Source of the DNA: an uncultured Flavobacteriales bacterium
GTDB taxonomy: Bacteria; Bacteroidota; Bacteroidia; Flavobacteriales_G; Salibacteraceae
Assembly: GCA_937899835.1 (NCBI GenBank)
Contig: CALCCE010000021.1
Coordinates: 1-64,000 of the forward strand
Length of the DNA: 64,000 nucleotides
Reading direction: 5' to 3'
A program made the position numbers and the translations under genes. The notes beneath the pieces are model-generated. The model searched no databases. It saw nothing but the letters and a program-made list of their open reading frames with translations, and had not been told where the DNA came from. Below are positions 17,854 to 27,560 of this stretch, piece by piece. Positions within the stretch are counted from its first letter, which is position 1, and each line of letters starts with the position of its first letter.

Positions 17854-19266
17854 TCAGAGCTTGATGAGCTTGAGCGGAACTACCGGACGTTGCTCGTCAG
17901 AAATGTGTACCCAATAAGTGCCGGGAGGCAACTGATCCAGGTCCAGGGATTGTTGCCGAACCTCAAAAGCTGCTTGATGCAGTACCAATTGCCCAACGCT
18001 ATTGTAGACTGAAAGCACTACCCGACCGGAACCCATTTCAGTACTTTGCACCTGCAATTCTTCCCTTGCTGGATTGGGATATAGCTTGTAGGTTTTCGCC
18101 GAAGGGAAAGCATGAAAAATGGAAAGTGGGCTTCCACAGTCGTCGGGTGGTTTGTTGACCTCTCTGGCGGCCAGCTGATTCACGGGTTGCCCATTGATCT
18201 GTGAAAATCCACCGGCCACCAATAAAGTATCATTGTAAACTGCTAAATCACTAACAATAGAGCTAAACTCATCGCTGTAGCCACACCAACGTTTGCCGTC
18301 CCACCAGGCTAAATTATTGGCATCGGCGTCTCCAGCGGAAGAGAAAACCCCAACCATCATCAACTTATCGTCAAAGACCATCATGTCCGTAACGATGGGA
18401 TTGGAGAATCCTCCTACTCCACCTTGTAGATCGTCCCAGGTATTGCCATCCCAAGCAATGATTGCATTGCCCGGGCTGCCATCAGCCAAACTGAATAAAC
18501 CGCTGGCATAGAGCCGACCCTGGTAAATTTGCAGCCTGCCTACACTGGACAAACTTCCTCTAATGCCCGAACCTACTGGCTGAAAAGCGTTGCCATCCCA
18601 GCGGGCAATATCGTTTACTGAAAAGTCGGGGGTTCTGAAATTCCCTCCGATATATAAATCTCCCTGATAAAAGGCAGCTGCAGTGACTGTGCTATTGGAG
18701 ACCAGGTTGTTGCTGGTAGCGAAAGGATGCCAATTATTGCCGTCGAAACGAATAATTTGAGGTGAAACAATCCCATTGATATTGGTGAACTCTCCTAAGA
18801 CCCAAAGCGTATCTTGATATTCATAAAAACCGCTAACGGCACCATCAGGCCGAGCGAGGCTGTCCCAAGTACTACCGTTCCAACGGGCAAGGTACTGATC
18901 AGTAATGTTGAAAAAGCCGCCATAGGCATACAGGTCACCTTTATAAACGGTCATCGCCCAAACCGATGATTGTCCGCACCATGCGGCTCCCCCTCCCATG
19001 TCGTCCCAGGTTTGTCCATCCCATTGAGCAATGCAATTACAGGGAGTGTTTCCCGCTTGGGTAAAGTTACCACTGACGTAGAGCAAATTTTGGGCAGAGT
19101 CGACCGCCAGATCGTTGATGACTGAGCCGGTTATTCCTCCTTCGAAAGTTTGGAAGGCCTGTCCGCAAAGGGAAAGGCTGCAACTCACCCAAACACCCAG
19201 CAGCAAGACCACTCGGCAAACAATACTTTGCTGATGTACCATAAAAGTCTCTTGTTTCATCTGCAT
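17854..19266 (-). CDS. T9SS-secreted beta-propeller-like surface protein
   Basis: This secreted or cell-surface protein (470 aa) has a signal peptide (VVLLLGVWVSCSLSLCGQA). About seven repeats of some 45 residues follow, each with a blade pattern such as NCIAQWDGQTWDDMGGG, YLARWNGSTWDSLA and LAWWDGKRWCGY, which should form a propeller. The T9SS sorting domain at the end begins about residue 395 with KLYPNPAREELQV. Its ATG shares one base with the stop of the preceding gene (TAATG), so both are made from one transcript. No enzymatic residues are recognised; adhesion or scaffolding at the surface is the likely role. Confidence 0.85.
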   Translation of the reverse strand: MQMKQETFMVHQQSIVCRVVLLLGVWVSCSLSLCGQAFQTFEGGITGSVINDLAVDSAQNLLYVSGNFTQAGNTPCNCIAQWDGQTWDDMGGGAAWCGQSSVWAMTVYKGDLYAYGGFFNITDQYLARWNGSTWDSLARPDGAVSGFYEYQDTLWVLGEFTNINGIVSPQIIRFDGNNWHPFATSNNLVSNSTVTAAAFYQGDLYIGGNFRTPDFSVNDIARWDGNAFQPVGSGIRGSLSSVGRLQIYQGRLYASGLFSLADGSPGNAIIAWDGNTWDDLQGGVGGFSNPIVTDMMVFDDKLMMVGVFSSAGDADANNLAWWDGKRWCGYSDEFSSIVSDLAVYNDTLLVAGGFSQINGQPVNQLAAREVNKPPDDCGSPLSIFHAFPSAKTYKLYPNPAREELQVQSTEMGSGRVVLSVYNSVGQLVLHQAAFEVRQQSLDLDQLPPGTYWVHISDEQRPVVPLKLIKL

Positions 19267-21935
19267 TAGCGGACCATTAATTTAGAAGTATGTATGCCTT
19301 GGTCACTGTACAATTGAATCAGGTACAAGCCTGAGGCGGCCATTCTCGGTATTTCGATGGTGGTTTGGTTGCCCAATCGCCCTAATTCTCGTTCCAAAAG
19401 CACTTGACCGGTGGGCGTTATGATCACCGCACGGTCAGGCGAGGTAGACACGCCTGACCAATTGATGGTAAACTGACCTTTGGCAGGATTAGGAAACACG
19501 ACAACACTGTTTTCGAGTTGCGCCCGTTCGTCCCAACCCAACAGTTGGTCGATCTCAAACCGCACCAAAAAGCCATCGTCTAACACATTGTTGGTGAACT
19601 GTGGAGTATTCCGACAATATTGGGTGGATGGATCGCATTGGTAGGGAAAATCCTTACCGGTAGTGATTCCACCCATATATAAGGTCCCGTTGGGCTCAGA
19701 GAGCAATACATTGCTGCGTTCGTTTTGCCGGTTGTTATTCGGACGATTGTTGCTGGTAAACTCACCACCGTAGTAAGTAGACCAGCGGTTTTGTCCATCA
19801 CCATCGAAACCCAATACGAAAGGGTCGGTATCGGAAATCCCGCCAAGGTTACCTTGCTGGCCTTGGTAATAAAACCCCCATTTGTAGTTAGTGGAAAAGT
19901 CGGTGCTAAAAGTGGCTCCACTGAGGTAGAGGTTGGAGTTGGCATCCAAGGCAATACCACTACCAAAGTCATCTCCACTACCGCCCCACAAAAAGCCCCA
20001 ATCGTAGTTGCGGTCTGCATCAAAGCGGCTCAAAAACAACTCCTGGCCTCCACTGTTGGAGGTTTGATTGTAAGCCCCGGGACGAAGCGACAATGGAAAG
20101 CCTTGCCCCACAACTGGCGCAGTGCCCATCGGTTGAAATTGGGTAGCTCCTGTACTTCCGTATAAATAAAGGTGATCATTGGGGTCTAAAGCCAGGCCAC
20201 CATAATTGGTATGGAAAGCACCCGGCTCACCAAAAAAAGTGGACCACACCAATTGTCGATTATCGGAAAATTCGGCTATGTAGAGCCTGGCACCCGATTC
20301 CTGGTAGTAATCTTGCGCCCCAGTTGGGTCGCACAGTGGAAACCCTCCGTTGGTGGCTGGCGCGCATCCCTGATCTCCCACCTGAAAGGTAGTAGTGGTG
20401 CCAGCAATAATTAATTCACCAGTGGATTTGCCCACCAAACCCAGAATTTCGCTCTGGCCGCTACCGCCCCAAAAACTGGACCACTGCAAGGCGCAGTTGG
20501 CATCTAATTGAAAAATGAACCCTGTTTGTTGTCCGGCAATATCTTGGTTATAAGCTCCGGCGAAAGTCTGAAGCGGAAAATCGGTACTCTCGGTATGCCC
20601 AACAAGGGTCCAGTTCTTTGCCTGATCTACGTAAGCTCCTCCTTTGGGCAAAAAGTCAAAGCTATTGCCCCCGAGATAACTGCCATACAATTGATTTTCT
20701 CCATCTACACTCATTTTTCCAATGTAGCCTTCTGCCATACCCGAGAAGGCAGGATGCGAATAGCCTTGGCAAAACTGACCAATGGTACTGTCGCAAATCA
20801 GTAGCAAGTCGTGGGAATTGGTTTCTACTGTAAAGTACACCTCCCCATCTTGGTCCTGTACCAAGGAGCGGCCATTTTCGTCAAGGCTCCCGCCCACAAA
20901 GGTGGTCCACAACAGCACCCCATCATCGTCGAAGTAAGAGATGAAGGCATCAGTAAGCGCATTCAAAGACCCATCAAAGGCCGATTGACCGGGAAAGATG
21001 GGAAAGTCCGGTGCTCCAGCGCTACCCGTCACGTACAAATATCCGTTGAGGCCAAGCAGCATATCGTTCACTTCGTCAAAATCGCCAAAGCTGCCGATAT
21101 AGGTCGACCAGCAATTTTGTGGTCCTCCGCTGCGACTGCCGTCTTCGGGCAAGCCCATCAGCAGCACCAGGGTATTGCCAGAGTTGAAATTACTGGTTTG
21201 AAAGCTCAACTCGCCGTTCCCCCAATGCTGCAAAGAAGCCAACCAAGGCAGGAGATGGGTATTGTGTTGGGGATCTACTTCATAAGCGATGAAATGCGAA
21301 AGCAAAAGGTCCCAGTTGGCCAAACTGGCTTTCAGGCCATCTTGTAGCACTTCTATTTTGTCCTGTCCGTTTAGCTTGAGACGAATGTCGTTTGGATCAC
21401 CACCAGGATGAATTACGAAAGCCAGTTTGGGTCCGTTGGCATTGCTGAAGAAATGGACATCAATGTTGGGAAACGCCGATTCGTATATCAATCGCTGGTA
21501 ATTGGGTACTTCAGTAATCCCTTGAGTGCCGGTATGGGTTAGAAAATAGTGGTTGACAAAACTTTTCGGATCTATGGCAGTCAACGAAGGGGTACACCCC
21601 GTTTCGGGCAAGCACTCAAATTCAAGGTCAATGCGGTACCAAGAGTGCATACCGGTACTTTCAGGGGCTTGTTCTAAGGAAACAAAGCTTATTTTATCTG
21701 GTTGAAAAAACTGTAACGGCAGACTGCTGTTGGTGTAGTAGAGAATTTCGGATGCCGGATTTTTATCACTTCGCAATAGTTGTCCTGCATTTTGGATGAA
21801 GGTATAATCACCCGAATAGCCTTCTTCCCAAAGGTCGGGCGGAGGCGATTGCTGTGCGGTTGAGGTAGTAGTATAAAGGCAGGCGAACATGCACCAAATG
21901 GTCGTTATTCCAATTCTTTGCCCCATGTATTGCAT
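19266..21935 (-). CDS. T9SS-secreted protein with SBBP-type beta-propeller repeats
   Basis: An 889-residue secreted protein. After a signal peptide (about residues 1-28) comes an N-terminal domain typical of SBBP-repeat proteins (DYTFIQNAGQLLRSD, then ASEILYYTNSS). Repeated segments follow, such as WSTYIGSFGDFDEVND, WTTFVGGSLDENGRS and WSTYYGGEFTSNN, built around the W-x-T-[YF]-x-G-G blade motif. The last 85 residues are a T9SS sorting domain (VVFPNPAKGQFTINWSG to KLMVR). It starts at ATG 21935 and overlaps the next gene by one base. A role on the cell surface is expected; the ligand is unknown. Confidence 0.88.
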   Translation of the reverse strand: MQYMGQRIGITTIWCMFACLYTTTSTAQQSPPPDLWEEGYSGDYTFIQNAGQLLRSDKNPASEILYYTNSSLPLQFFQPDKISFVSLEQAPESTGMHSWYRIDLEFECLPETGCTPSLTAIDPKSFVNHYFLTHTGTQGITEVPNYQRLIYESAFPNIDVHFFSNANGPKLAFVIHPGGDPNDIRLKLNGQDKIEVLQDGLKASLANWDLLLSHFIAYEVDPQHNTHLLPWLASLQHWGNGELSFQTSNFNSGNTLVLLMGLPEDGSRSGGPQNCWSTYIGSFGDFDEVNDMLLGLNGYLYVTGSAGAPDFPIFPGQSAFDGSLNALTDAFISYFDDDGVLLWTTFVGGSLDENGRSLVQDQDGEVYFTVETNSHDLLLICDSTIGQFCQGYSHPAFSGMAEGYIGKMSVDGENQLYGSYLGGNSFDFLPKGGAYVDQAKNWTLVGHTESTDFPLQTFAGAYNQDIAGQQTGFIFQLDANCALQWSSFWGGSGQSEILGLVGKSTGELIIAGTTTTFQVGDQGCAPATNGGFPLCDPTGAQDYYQESGARLYIAEFSDNRQLVWSTFFGEPGAFHTNYGGLALDPNDHLYLYGSTGATQFQPMGTAPVVGQGFPLSLRPGAYNQTSNSGGQELFLSRFDADRNYDWGFLWGGSGDDFGSGIALDANSNLYLSGATFSTDFSTNYKWGFYYQGQQGNLGGISDTDPFVLGFDGDGQNRWSTYYGGEFTSNNRPNNNRQNERSNVLLSEPNGTLYMGGITTGKDFPYQCDPSTQYCRNTPQFTNNVLDDGFLVRFEIDQLLGWDERAQLENSVVVFPNPAKGQFTINWSGVSTSPDRAVIITPTGQVLLERELGRLGNQTTIEIPRMAASGLYLIQLYSDQGIHTSKLMVR

Positions 21936-22350
21936 ATTTTAAGGTTAGCTTCTGATTTGCTTTTCAAAACAATCGAGGGTAACCAGCCAGAAAATGGGGC
22001 ACTTCTGATGGACCTTTTTGGGGGGCAAAAAAGTCAACGATGCGTCAACAACATCTATTGAAATGGAAAAAAGCAGCTTCTACTTTGACTGAGGCAGGAT
22101 GTTGTGCAAAGCTTACTACTTTCTGGTATGCAATATAGAGCATAGTTCCTTTGGACGCAATGACGTTTCTGTCGGTTATTGGGTATATTACTCATTTTAT
22201 GAGAGTTAGACCGCAATAATATGGGCTCTCAAGACGCAAAGCATGCTATAGTGTGCCTAAATTTTAGCGTGTAAATACGGATATGGATTGCGGCAAGGGA
22301 AAGAAGCCCCTTTAACTATTACTCATTTTTCGAGTAAATGGGTGGTGATT
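21936..22350. other. Intergenic region without a recognised gene
   Basis: This 415-bp stretch separates two minus-strand genes and should hold the promoter of the T9SS pair. I see no credible reading frame or RNA gene. An imperfect hairpin, TTACTC (22319-22324) with GAGTAA (22332-22337), lies close to the end of the symporter gene but has no T-run. Confidence 0.5.
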
Positions 22351-23832
22351 TCAGGCAGAAGCCGGATAAATGCGGCTCACGATCGCACCTACCAACATGG
22401 AAATGAGAAACGAGGGGGCCAATACGTCCAATGCTTCGAAATAAGCTCCAATTCCCTCCATTTCCTGCACAACAAATTTGAAAAATGGTACACAGGCAAA
22501 TCCGGTGATCATGGATGCAATAGCACCTTTTTCGGAATAGCCTTTCCAGAAAAGTGAGAGTATAATGACCGGACAGAATGTGGCGGCAATGCCCGACCAA
22601 CCAAAAATAACGAACCAAAATATGGTCCGGTCGGGCGATAGGGTGGCCACTAAAATGGCGATCGCCAATGAAAAGAGTGCCAACGCCAGGGTGACGTAAC
22701 GCGAAATGCGGGTAAGTTTTTGATCATCAATCTTGGGACGCAGTAATTTTTGATATACATCCCGGGTAATGGAGCTGGAAGCGACCACCAGCAGCGAATC
22801 GATGGTGGACATGATGGCCGAAAGCACTACGGCAATGTAAATGCCAACCAAAACCAAAGGCAACAGGTTTTCTACCATTACAATGAGCAGGTCTTCTCCG
22901 TTGTTTCCCAACACGGCTTCGGGGTCCTGGCCCACTTTGGTAAACAGGTAGCGGCCCAACAGCCCAATGGTTACTGCTGCTCCATCCGTAAGCAGGGTAA
23001 ATACTACAGCTACCCAACGTCCGTATTTGATTTCGCCTTCGTTGCGCACGGCAATGAAACGCACATAGATTTGCGGTGAGCCCAAAAAGCCCAAACCAAT
23101 CATGGCAAACCCCAACAGCGTAGCAACATTCAGCCAAGGATCATCACTGGTACCCCAAACGTTGAGTAGGTTGGGATCGAGGTCGCGTAGTCCTTGCACG
23201 AATTCTCCCCCACTTTCCACCGCAAACCATCCTACCAATGGCAAGAGCATCAAGCCCAGAAACATCATGATTCCTTGAAAAAAGTCGGACCACACTACGG
23301 CTAAGAAGCCGCCGATATAGATGTAGGCTACTACAATCACAAAGCCGATGATGGCGCCAGTGAGGTAATCCATTTGCAACAACGACTCGAAAGCTTTGCC
23401 AGTAGTGTCAATTTGTGCACTTACGTAAATGACTACAAATACCGAAAGGGCGGCAGCTGCTACCCAGCGCAACAAATTGGTTTTGGGTTTAAAGCGCCCC
23501 TCTAAAAAATCGGGAATGGTGATGGCATCGTATTGATCACTGAGTCTTTTGAAGGGTTGGGCCATGAAAAACCACGAAACGGCTACCCCAAGGAGCTCGC
23601 CCAACACCACCCAATAGGCAGAGATTCCGGCCATGGCCCCCATGCCGGTGAGGCCCAGCAGCAACCACCCCGACTCGCCTGTAGCCCGGGCTGAAAAAGC
23701 TACTGCCCAAAAACCGACATTCTTTCCTCCAACATAAAAGTCGCTCATGCCCTTCACCCGGCGTGATGCCACGATACCAATGGCGAACAAGATGCCGAAA
23801 TAGATTGCAAGAATGATGTATTTAGTGAGCAT
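22351..23832 (-). CDS. Sodium:solute symporter (PutP-like)
   Basis: This inner-membrane carrier of the SSS family (493 aa, about 13 membrane helices) imports a small solute with sodium. ATG 23832 places MLTKYIILAIYFGILF as the first helix; the longer frame would add 13 polar residues. The strongest family features are SDFYVGGKNVGFW after the first helix, the FSARATGESGWLLLGLTGMG block resembling the PutP sodium/proline site, and DAITIPDFLEGRF. Proline is the best guess from this block, but related carriers take other substrates. It is not clustered with a proline catabolic gene, so the substrate stays open. Confidence 0.88.
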   Translation of the reverse strand: MLTKYIILAIYFGILFAIGIVASRRVKGMSDFYVGGKNVGFWAVAFSARATGESGWLLLGLTGMGAMAGISAYWVVLGELLGVAVSWFFMAQPFKRLSDQYDAITIPDFLEGRFKPKTNLLRWVAAAALSVFVVIYVSAQIDTTGKAFESLLQMDYLTGAIIGFVIVVAYIYIGGFLAVVWSDFFQGIMMFLGLMLLPLVGWFAVESGGEFVQGLRDLDPNLLNVWGTSDDPWLNVATLLGFAMIGLGFLGSPQIYVRFIAVRNEGEIKYGRWVAVVFTLLTDGAAVTIGLLGRYLFTKVGQDPEAVLGNNGEDLLIVMVENLLPLVLVGIYIAVVLSAIMSTIDSLLVVASSSITRDVYQKLLRPKIDDQKLTRISRYVTLALALFSLAIAILVATLSPDRTIFWFVIFGWSGIAATFCPVIILSLFWKGYSEKGAIASMITGFACVPFFKFVVQEMEGIGAYFEALDVLAPSFLISMLVGAIVSRIYPASA

Positions 23833-23962
23833 GCAACAGAGTTTTGAAGCGATTCGGCCAAATATAGGCAATCTGAAGTTGAGGGTTTAACAGATCTTTC
23901 TGGCCACTACTCCAAGGATTATCTTGATGATTTCACCTTGAAAAACCCGCTGGTGTTTTTCA

Positions 23963-24550
23963 TCAGTCTACGCCAAAGTCATCGGCCAAGCGGTGCCTGA
24001 GCCGAATTTCGTCCACCGGAATACCAAACCCATGATGAATCATTCCAAAAACTACTGCCTTTACCTCTAAGGCGCAACTCATCTTTTCTCGAGGAAGCAG
24101 GGTTTTGAAATGCAGGGCCATCAGCCAATGCACCAGGTCATTTAACGTATGCGCATCTAACGGAATCCGGTCTTTGGTAACCGGACGAAAAATTGCCCGC
24201 CAGGAACTTTGATGGCGCAAGGGCACCCGATCGAGGTGAGGCATTTCCATACCCAAAAACAACCCGACCTGCTGCCATTGGTCATGAGCTGTTTCAAACC
24301 TAAAATAATTGCCCAGCACCTCTTCCGACCCCATAGAATTTTGGCGATGGGGAAAGGTTTGGGAAAAAGCGATTTGCAGTTTTTGAAGCAGTGCCATTTC
24401 TACAGGACTCTGATCCTCGGAAAAGGCATTTCGGCGAACCAGATAATTAACGACCTCCTCTACCCGATACAATTGGGCGGCCTCCCGGTCAGAAATCGGT
24501 CCAAAATAACCTTCCAGGTTTTGAATGAATTCAACGCTGTCTAAGCCCAT
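23963..24550 (-). CDS. Acyl-carrier-protein-like protein with permuted ends
   Basis: This 195-residue protein starts inside what would normally be the middle of an acyl carrier protein: MGLDSVEFIQNLEGYF holds the DS[LV] phosphopantetheine serine at its very start, followed by the rest of an ACP (residues to about 40). The C-terminus (ALEVKAVVFGMIHHGFGIPV to LADDFGVD) looks like the first ACP helix and ends just before the position where the serine should come. About 110 residues of unrelated sequence lie between. ATG 24550 is chosen; a TTG at 24562 is also possible. It directly follows the Nudix gene. Its role, whether carrier or allosteric, is not known. Confidence 0.7.
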   Translation of the reverse strand: MGLDSVEFIQNLEGYFGPISDREAAQLYRVEEVVNYLVRRNAFSEDQSPVEMALLQKLQIAFSQTFPHRQNSMGSEEVLGNYFRFETAHDQWQQVGLFLGMEMPHLDRVPLRHQSSWRAIFRPVTKDRIPLDAHTLNDLVHWLMALHFKTLLPREKMSCALEVKAVVFGMIHHGFGIPVDEIRLRHRLADDFGVD

Positions 24551-24580
24551 ATCCGCTTTCAATTAAAGGTGATGCATTAA

Positions 24581-24991
24581 TTACGGAAGGTTACCGCTGA
24601 TCAAAGCCTTTACAATGGGCCAATCGGGTTGGGAAAACGAAAGTGTGGATAGTTCAGCCGTGGTCAACCATTCGTGGGCATCGTGGTCGTTCCAAACCGG
24701 CTCCCAATGCAACAGGCGACACTCTATGGGCAAGAGGGTTAACCTCATCCGGTCCGATGCAAACCTAACCGGCGGCCACTCCTTCCCTACTTGCACCTCC
24801 ATGCCCAGCTCTTCTCTCAATTCCCGCTGCAAGGCTTTGGTGGGTGTTTCTCCTGGTTCCATCTTGCCACCGGGAAACTCCCATTCCTCTGCATTGCGCT
24901 TCCCAGCTTTTCTTCGGGCTACAAACCATGTGTTCTGCCTTTGCAAGAGTGCACAAACTACCAACAGCGAGGCATTAGGGTCATTTGTCAT
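24581..24991 (-). CDS. Nudix hydrolase (MutT-like)
   Basis: This cytoplasmic pyrophosphohydrolase (136 aa) probably cleans oxidised or non-standard nucleoside triphosphates. The Nudix box is complete: GKMEPGETPTKALQRELREE followed by LGM, with all metal-binding Glu residues. An EWEFPGGK segment comes just before it, as in the MutT/8-oxo-dGTPase group. Length is typical for MutT. It starts at ATG 24991. The ACP-like gene follows after about 30 bp on the same strand. Substrate choice between 8-oxo-dGTP and other nucleotides cannot be read here. Confidence 0.9.
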   Translation of the reverse strand: MTNDPNASLLVVCALLQRQNTWFVARRKAGKRNAEEWEFPGGKMEPGETPTKALQRELREELGMEVQVGKEWPPVRFASDRMRLTLLPIECRLLHWEPVWNDHDAHEWLTTAELSTLSFSQPDWPIVKALISGNLP

Positions 24992-25053
24992 TCGGCTAAA
25001 TATAGGGCAAAAGCCGTATTGAGCGCAGTTGGCTCAGGTACTTACTTCGTACC

Positions 25054-25881
25054 ATGCTTTTTCAACCTTATACCACACCGGTATTTTTGTTTCGGTGTAC
25101 GCTCCTGCTTTTTCTCTTTGCCACTTTTTCGACCCTAAGCGCTCAAACACTCGATGACTTTGAAATGCGCTCAAAAGAATACGACCGGGATTGGTACTTT
25201 GATTTGGGCGTGGCGCACTCCTGGGTACGCAATCCTGATGCTTTTAACAACGAGGCTCATAAAGACCGTGCTACCTCGCTCTACCTCAATGCCTACCGTA
25301 TTCGGATGGCCAAAGGTCAATATTCTTTTCGCTATTACAACCCACAAATTTCTGACATGAGTGTATTGCTCAGTAGGATTTTGCAAAACACCCGATCGGC
25401 CAACCGGTCGGAGGGTACCAGTTTTTCAGCCGGATTGATTGGTTGGAATTACATGGCCTGGAACATTACCGAGCCTAAGAAATTTCAAGCTGCCATTGGA
25501 TTTTCTTTCGCCGACTATTTCTTCGGTTCTACCTATGTGGCCGACACCATCAGCGACCCCGACGGCTGGGCCACTTACGAACCACATGGCTATTACTGGG
25601 CGGCTGGGCCTACCATTATGGGCCGGTTTGCTATCGGTAAAGCCCTGTTGCTCCAAACGTCTTCTCAATACAACTTGAGCTATTGGAAACCGGTTGGCCT
25701 CTCCTACGGAATTGAGATAGAAGGCTATCCATTGCCCCATTGGTGGCACTTCCGGATGGATTTACTTTCTGCCTGGGGCTTCTTTGCCGGCTGGCAAACC
25801 GCTTATTTGATCAACCGTGGCGACCGGCCCAACAATGCCCGAAGATCATCGATGAGTTTGGGCTATCGGTTTCGATTTTAA
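25054..25881 (+). CDS. Exported protein of unknown function, possibly an outer-membrane barrel
   Basis: A 275-residue protein with a signal peptide (RCTLLLFLFATFSTLSAQ). The mature part is rich in Tyr/Trp/Phe with alternating polar residues (for example QYSFRYYNPQ and YYWAAGPTIM) and ends in an aromatic residue (SLGYRFRF), the usual signature of outer-membrane beta-barrels. No domain is recognised by eye. It stands alone, divergent from the Nudix/ACP-like operon with about 60 bp between starts. The barrel assignment is inference from composition and the terminal Phe. Confidence 0.7.
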   Translation: MLFQPYTTPVFLFRCTLLLFLFATFSTLSAQTLDDFEMRSKEYDRDWYFDLGVAHSWVRNPDAFNNEAHKDRATSLYLNAYRIRMAKGQYSFRYYNPQISDMSVLLSRILQNTRSANRSEGTSFSAGLIGWNYMAWNITEPKKFQAAIGFSFADYFFGSTYVADTISDPDGWATYEPHGYYWAAGPTIMGRFAIGKALLLQTSSQYNLSYWKPVGLSYGIEIEGYPLPHWWHFRMDLLSAWGFFAGWQTAYLINRGDRPNNARRSSMSLGYRFRF

Positions 25882-25975
25882 TCCATCCTTCATCACCGTT
25901 GTGATACAAACTATCGGAATGAATTCGTTCTGAGGATACATTCTGCCAATGGTGGCATTGTGCTATCTTTAAAAA

Positions 25976-27427
25976 ATGACAACGCGTACACTTCGTAGCT
26001 TCCTTTTACTCGTCAGTTTCTTTGGTGCTCACCTGGCCAACGGACAACTTATCAAAGACAGCCTCATTGCCGATTTCGACTTCGACGATATTGATTCGAT
26101 TTTTACCGCGGCTGGTGTTTTTCCAAGTTTGGTTTCGCAAGACTATGAAGTGGAAGTTTACCGCATCACCTACTCCACTCCACATCCGCAAGGCGGCACT
26201 ACTACCGCTACCGGTGCCCTGGCGGTACCCAAGGGCAAGGCCTGTAGCCCAATCATGGTGTATGCGCACGGCACCATTGCCGAACGTTTCGATGTTCCTT
26301 CTTATTTGAGTACCGAGTCGGTGATCGGAATCATCTCCGCCACCAGCGGCTATCTGGTGGTGATGCCCGACTACCTTGGTCTGGGTGACGGACCAGGCTT
26401 TCATCCTTACGTGCATGCCGAATCGGAAGCCACCGCAACCCTGGACATGTTGCGGGCCAGCCGTACGTTTTGCACCAACCAACAAATTGGCTACAGCGAA
26501 CAACTGTTTCTCACCGGATATTCCCAAGGTGGACATGCCATTACTGCAGCGCACCAAATGATGCAAGAGCAATTTTCCAACGAATTTCAGGTCACTGCTT
26601 CGGCCCCCATGGCGGGTCCTCACGACCTTAGCGGAGTAATGCAGGATTTGATGACCAGCAACAACGCTTACGACCAGCCGGGTTATGCTCCTTACATTGT
26701 TTTGGGATACCAAGAAGCCTACGGCAACATTTACAACAACCTTTCTGATGTCTTTTTGGCTCCTTATGACAACATCATTGCCAACTTTCTCAACGGTCAG
26801 TTCGATTTATCTGCGGTTAACAGTCAACTGCCGGCGGTGCCCAGAGACATGTTTCAGGCAAGTTGGATCAACGACTTTCAAAACGACAGTTTGCATCCGA
26901 TGCGGGTGGCCCTCCGCGAAAACAATACCTACAATTGGGCTCCGGCAGATTCTATGCGCTTGTACCATTGTAGTGGCGACAATATTGTTCCTTACCAAAA
27001 CAGCACGGTAGCCTTCAACAATTTTGTGGCCAACGGTACTACCACCGTTTCTCAAATCGATGTTAGTGCTACCTTAGATCACGGCCCCTGTGCCGCCATT
27101 GCCTTGCTTGCTGGTAAAATTTGGTTTGACACCATGGTGAACGATAGCTGTGATCCGGTGGTCTCCACCCCTGACGTATCGGTAGCAATTCCAGCGGTGA
27201 AAGTATTTCCTAATCCTACCAAAGGAGCGATTCAAATCACGGGCTACCCCAACAGTAGCATTCCGGTAACTCTCCGCGTATACAACCTTCAAGGTCTGTT
27301 GCTCCATCAAACCAGTGTTTCTGGCAATAACCCTGAAGTTCAACTTGAGCATCTACCCGTTGGCATGTACCTGGTGGAAGTAGCGGGCGAAGCCTTCGTC
27401 TATCGACAAAAAGTGCTTCGACAGTAG
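25976..27427 (+). CDS. T9SS-secreted alpha/beta hydrolase (lipase-like)
   Basis: A 483-residue secreted hydrolase. After a signal peptide (about 1-23) comes an alpha/beta-hydrolase fold: the oxyanion-hole strand YAHGTIAERFD, VVMPDYLGLGDG, the nucleophile elbow GYSQGGH, a probable acid in HCSGDNIVPYQ and the catalytic His in LDHGPCA. This arrangement resembles secretory lipases and serine esterases. The C-terminal 80 residues form a T9SS sorting domain (VFPNPTKGAIQITGYPNSS). Eight bases upstream of ATG 25976 is TATCTTTA, close to the Bacteroidota -7 promoter element, suggesting a nearly leaderless mRNA. The substrate is unknown. Confidence 0.85.
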   Translation: MTTRTLRSFLLLVSFFGAHLANGQLIKDSLIADFDFDDIDSIFTAAGVFPSLVSQDYEVEVYRITYSTPHPQGGTTTATGALAVPKGKACSPIMVYAHGTIAERFDVPSYLSTESVIGIISATSGYLVVMPDYLGLGDGPGFHPYVHAESEATATLDMLRASRTFCTNQQIGYSEQLFLTGYSQGGHAITAAHQMMQEQFSNEFQVTASAPMAGPHDLSGVMQDLMTSNNAYDQPGYAPYIVLGYQEAYGNIYNNLSDVFLAPYDNIIANFLNGQFDLSAVNSQLPAVPRDMFQASWINDFQNDSLHPMRVALRENNTYNWAPADSMRLYHCSGDNIVPYQNSTVAFNNFVANGTTTVSQIDVSATLDHGPCAAIALLAGKIWFDTMVNDSCDPVVSTPDVSVAIPAVKVFPNPTKGAIQITGYPNSSIPVTLRVYNLQGLLLHQTSVSGNNPEVQLEHLPVGMYLVEVAGEAFVYRQKVLRQ

Positions 27428-27464
27428 AACTTCCTTCTCACAATAAATATCATCTAAATGAAAA

Positions 27465-27490
27465 AAGCCGAAGTCTGTAGACTTCGGCTT
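27465..27490 (-). terminator. Terminator of the sigma/anti-sigma operon
   Basis: A perfect inverted repeat, AAGCCGAAGTCT (27465-27476) with AGACTTCGGCTT (27479-27490), is followed on the minus strand by six T. It lies 70 bp beyond the stop of the anti-sigma-like gene. The plus-strand hydrolase gene ends on the other side and may share the hairpin. Confidence 0.85.
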
Positions 27491-27560
27491 GGGCATCCCT
27501 GGGTTATTTTATGTTTCGCCTAACTGATAGTCTAACCGGGATGCGGAGAACATTTAAGGT

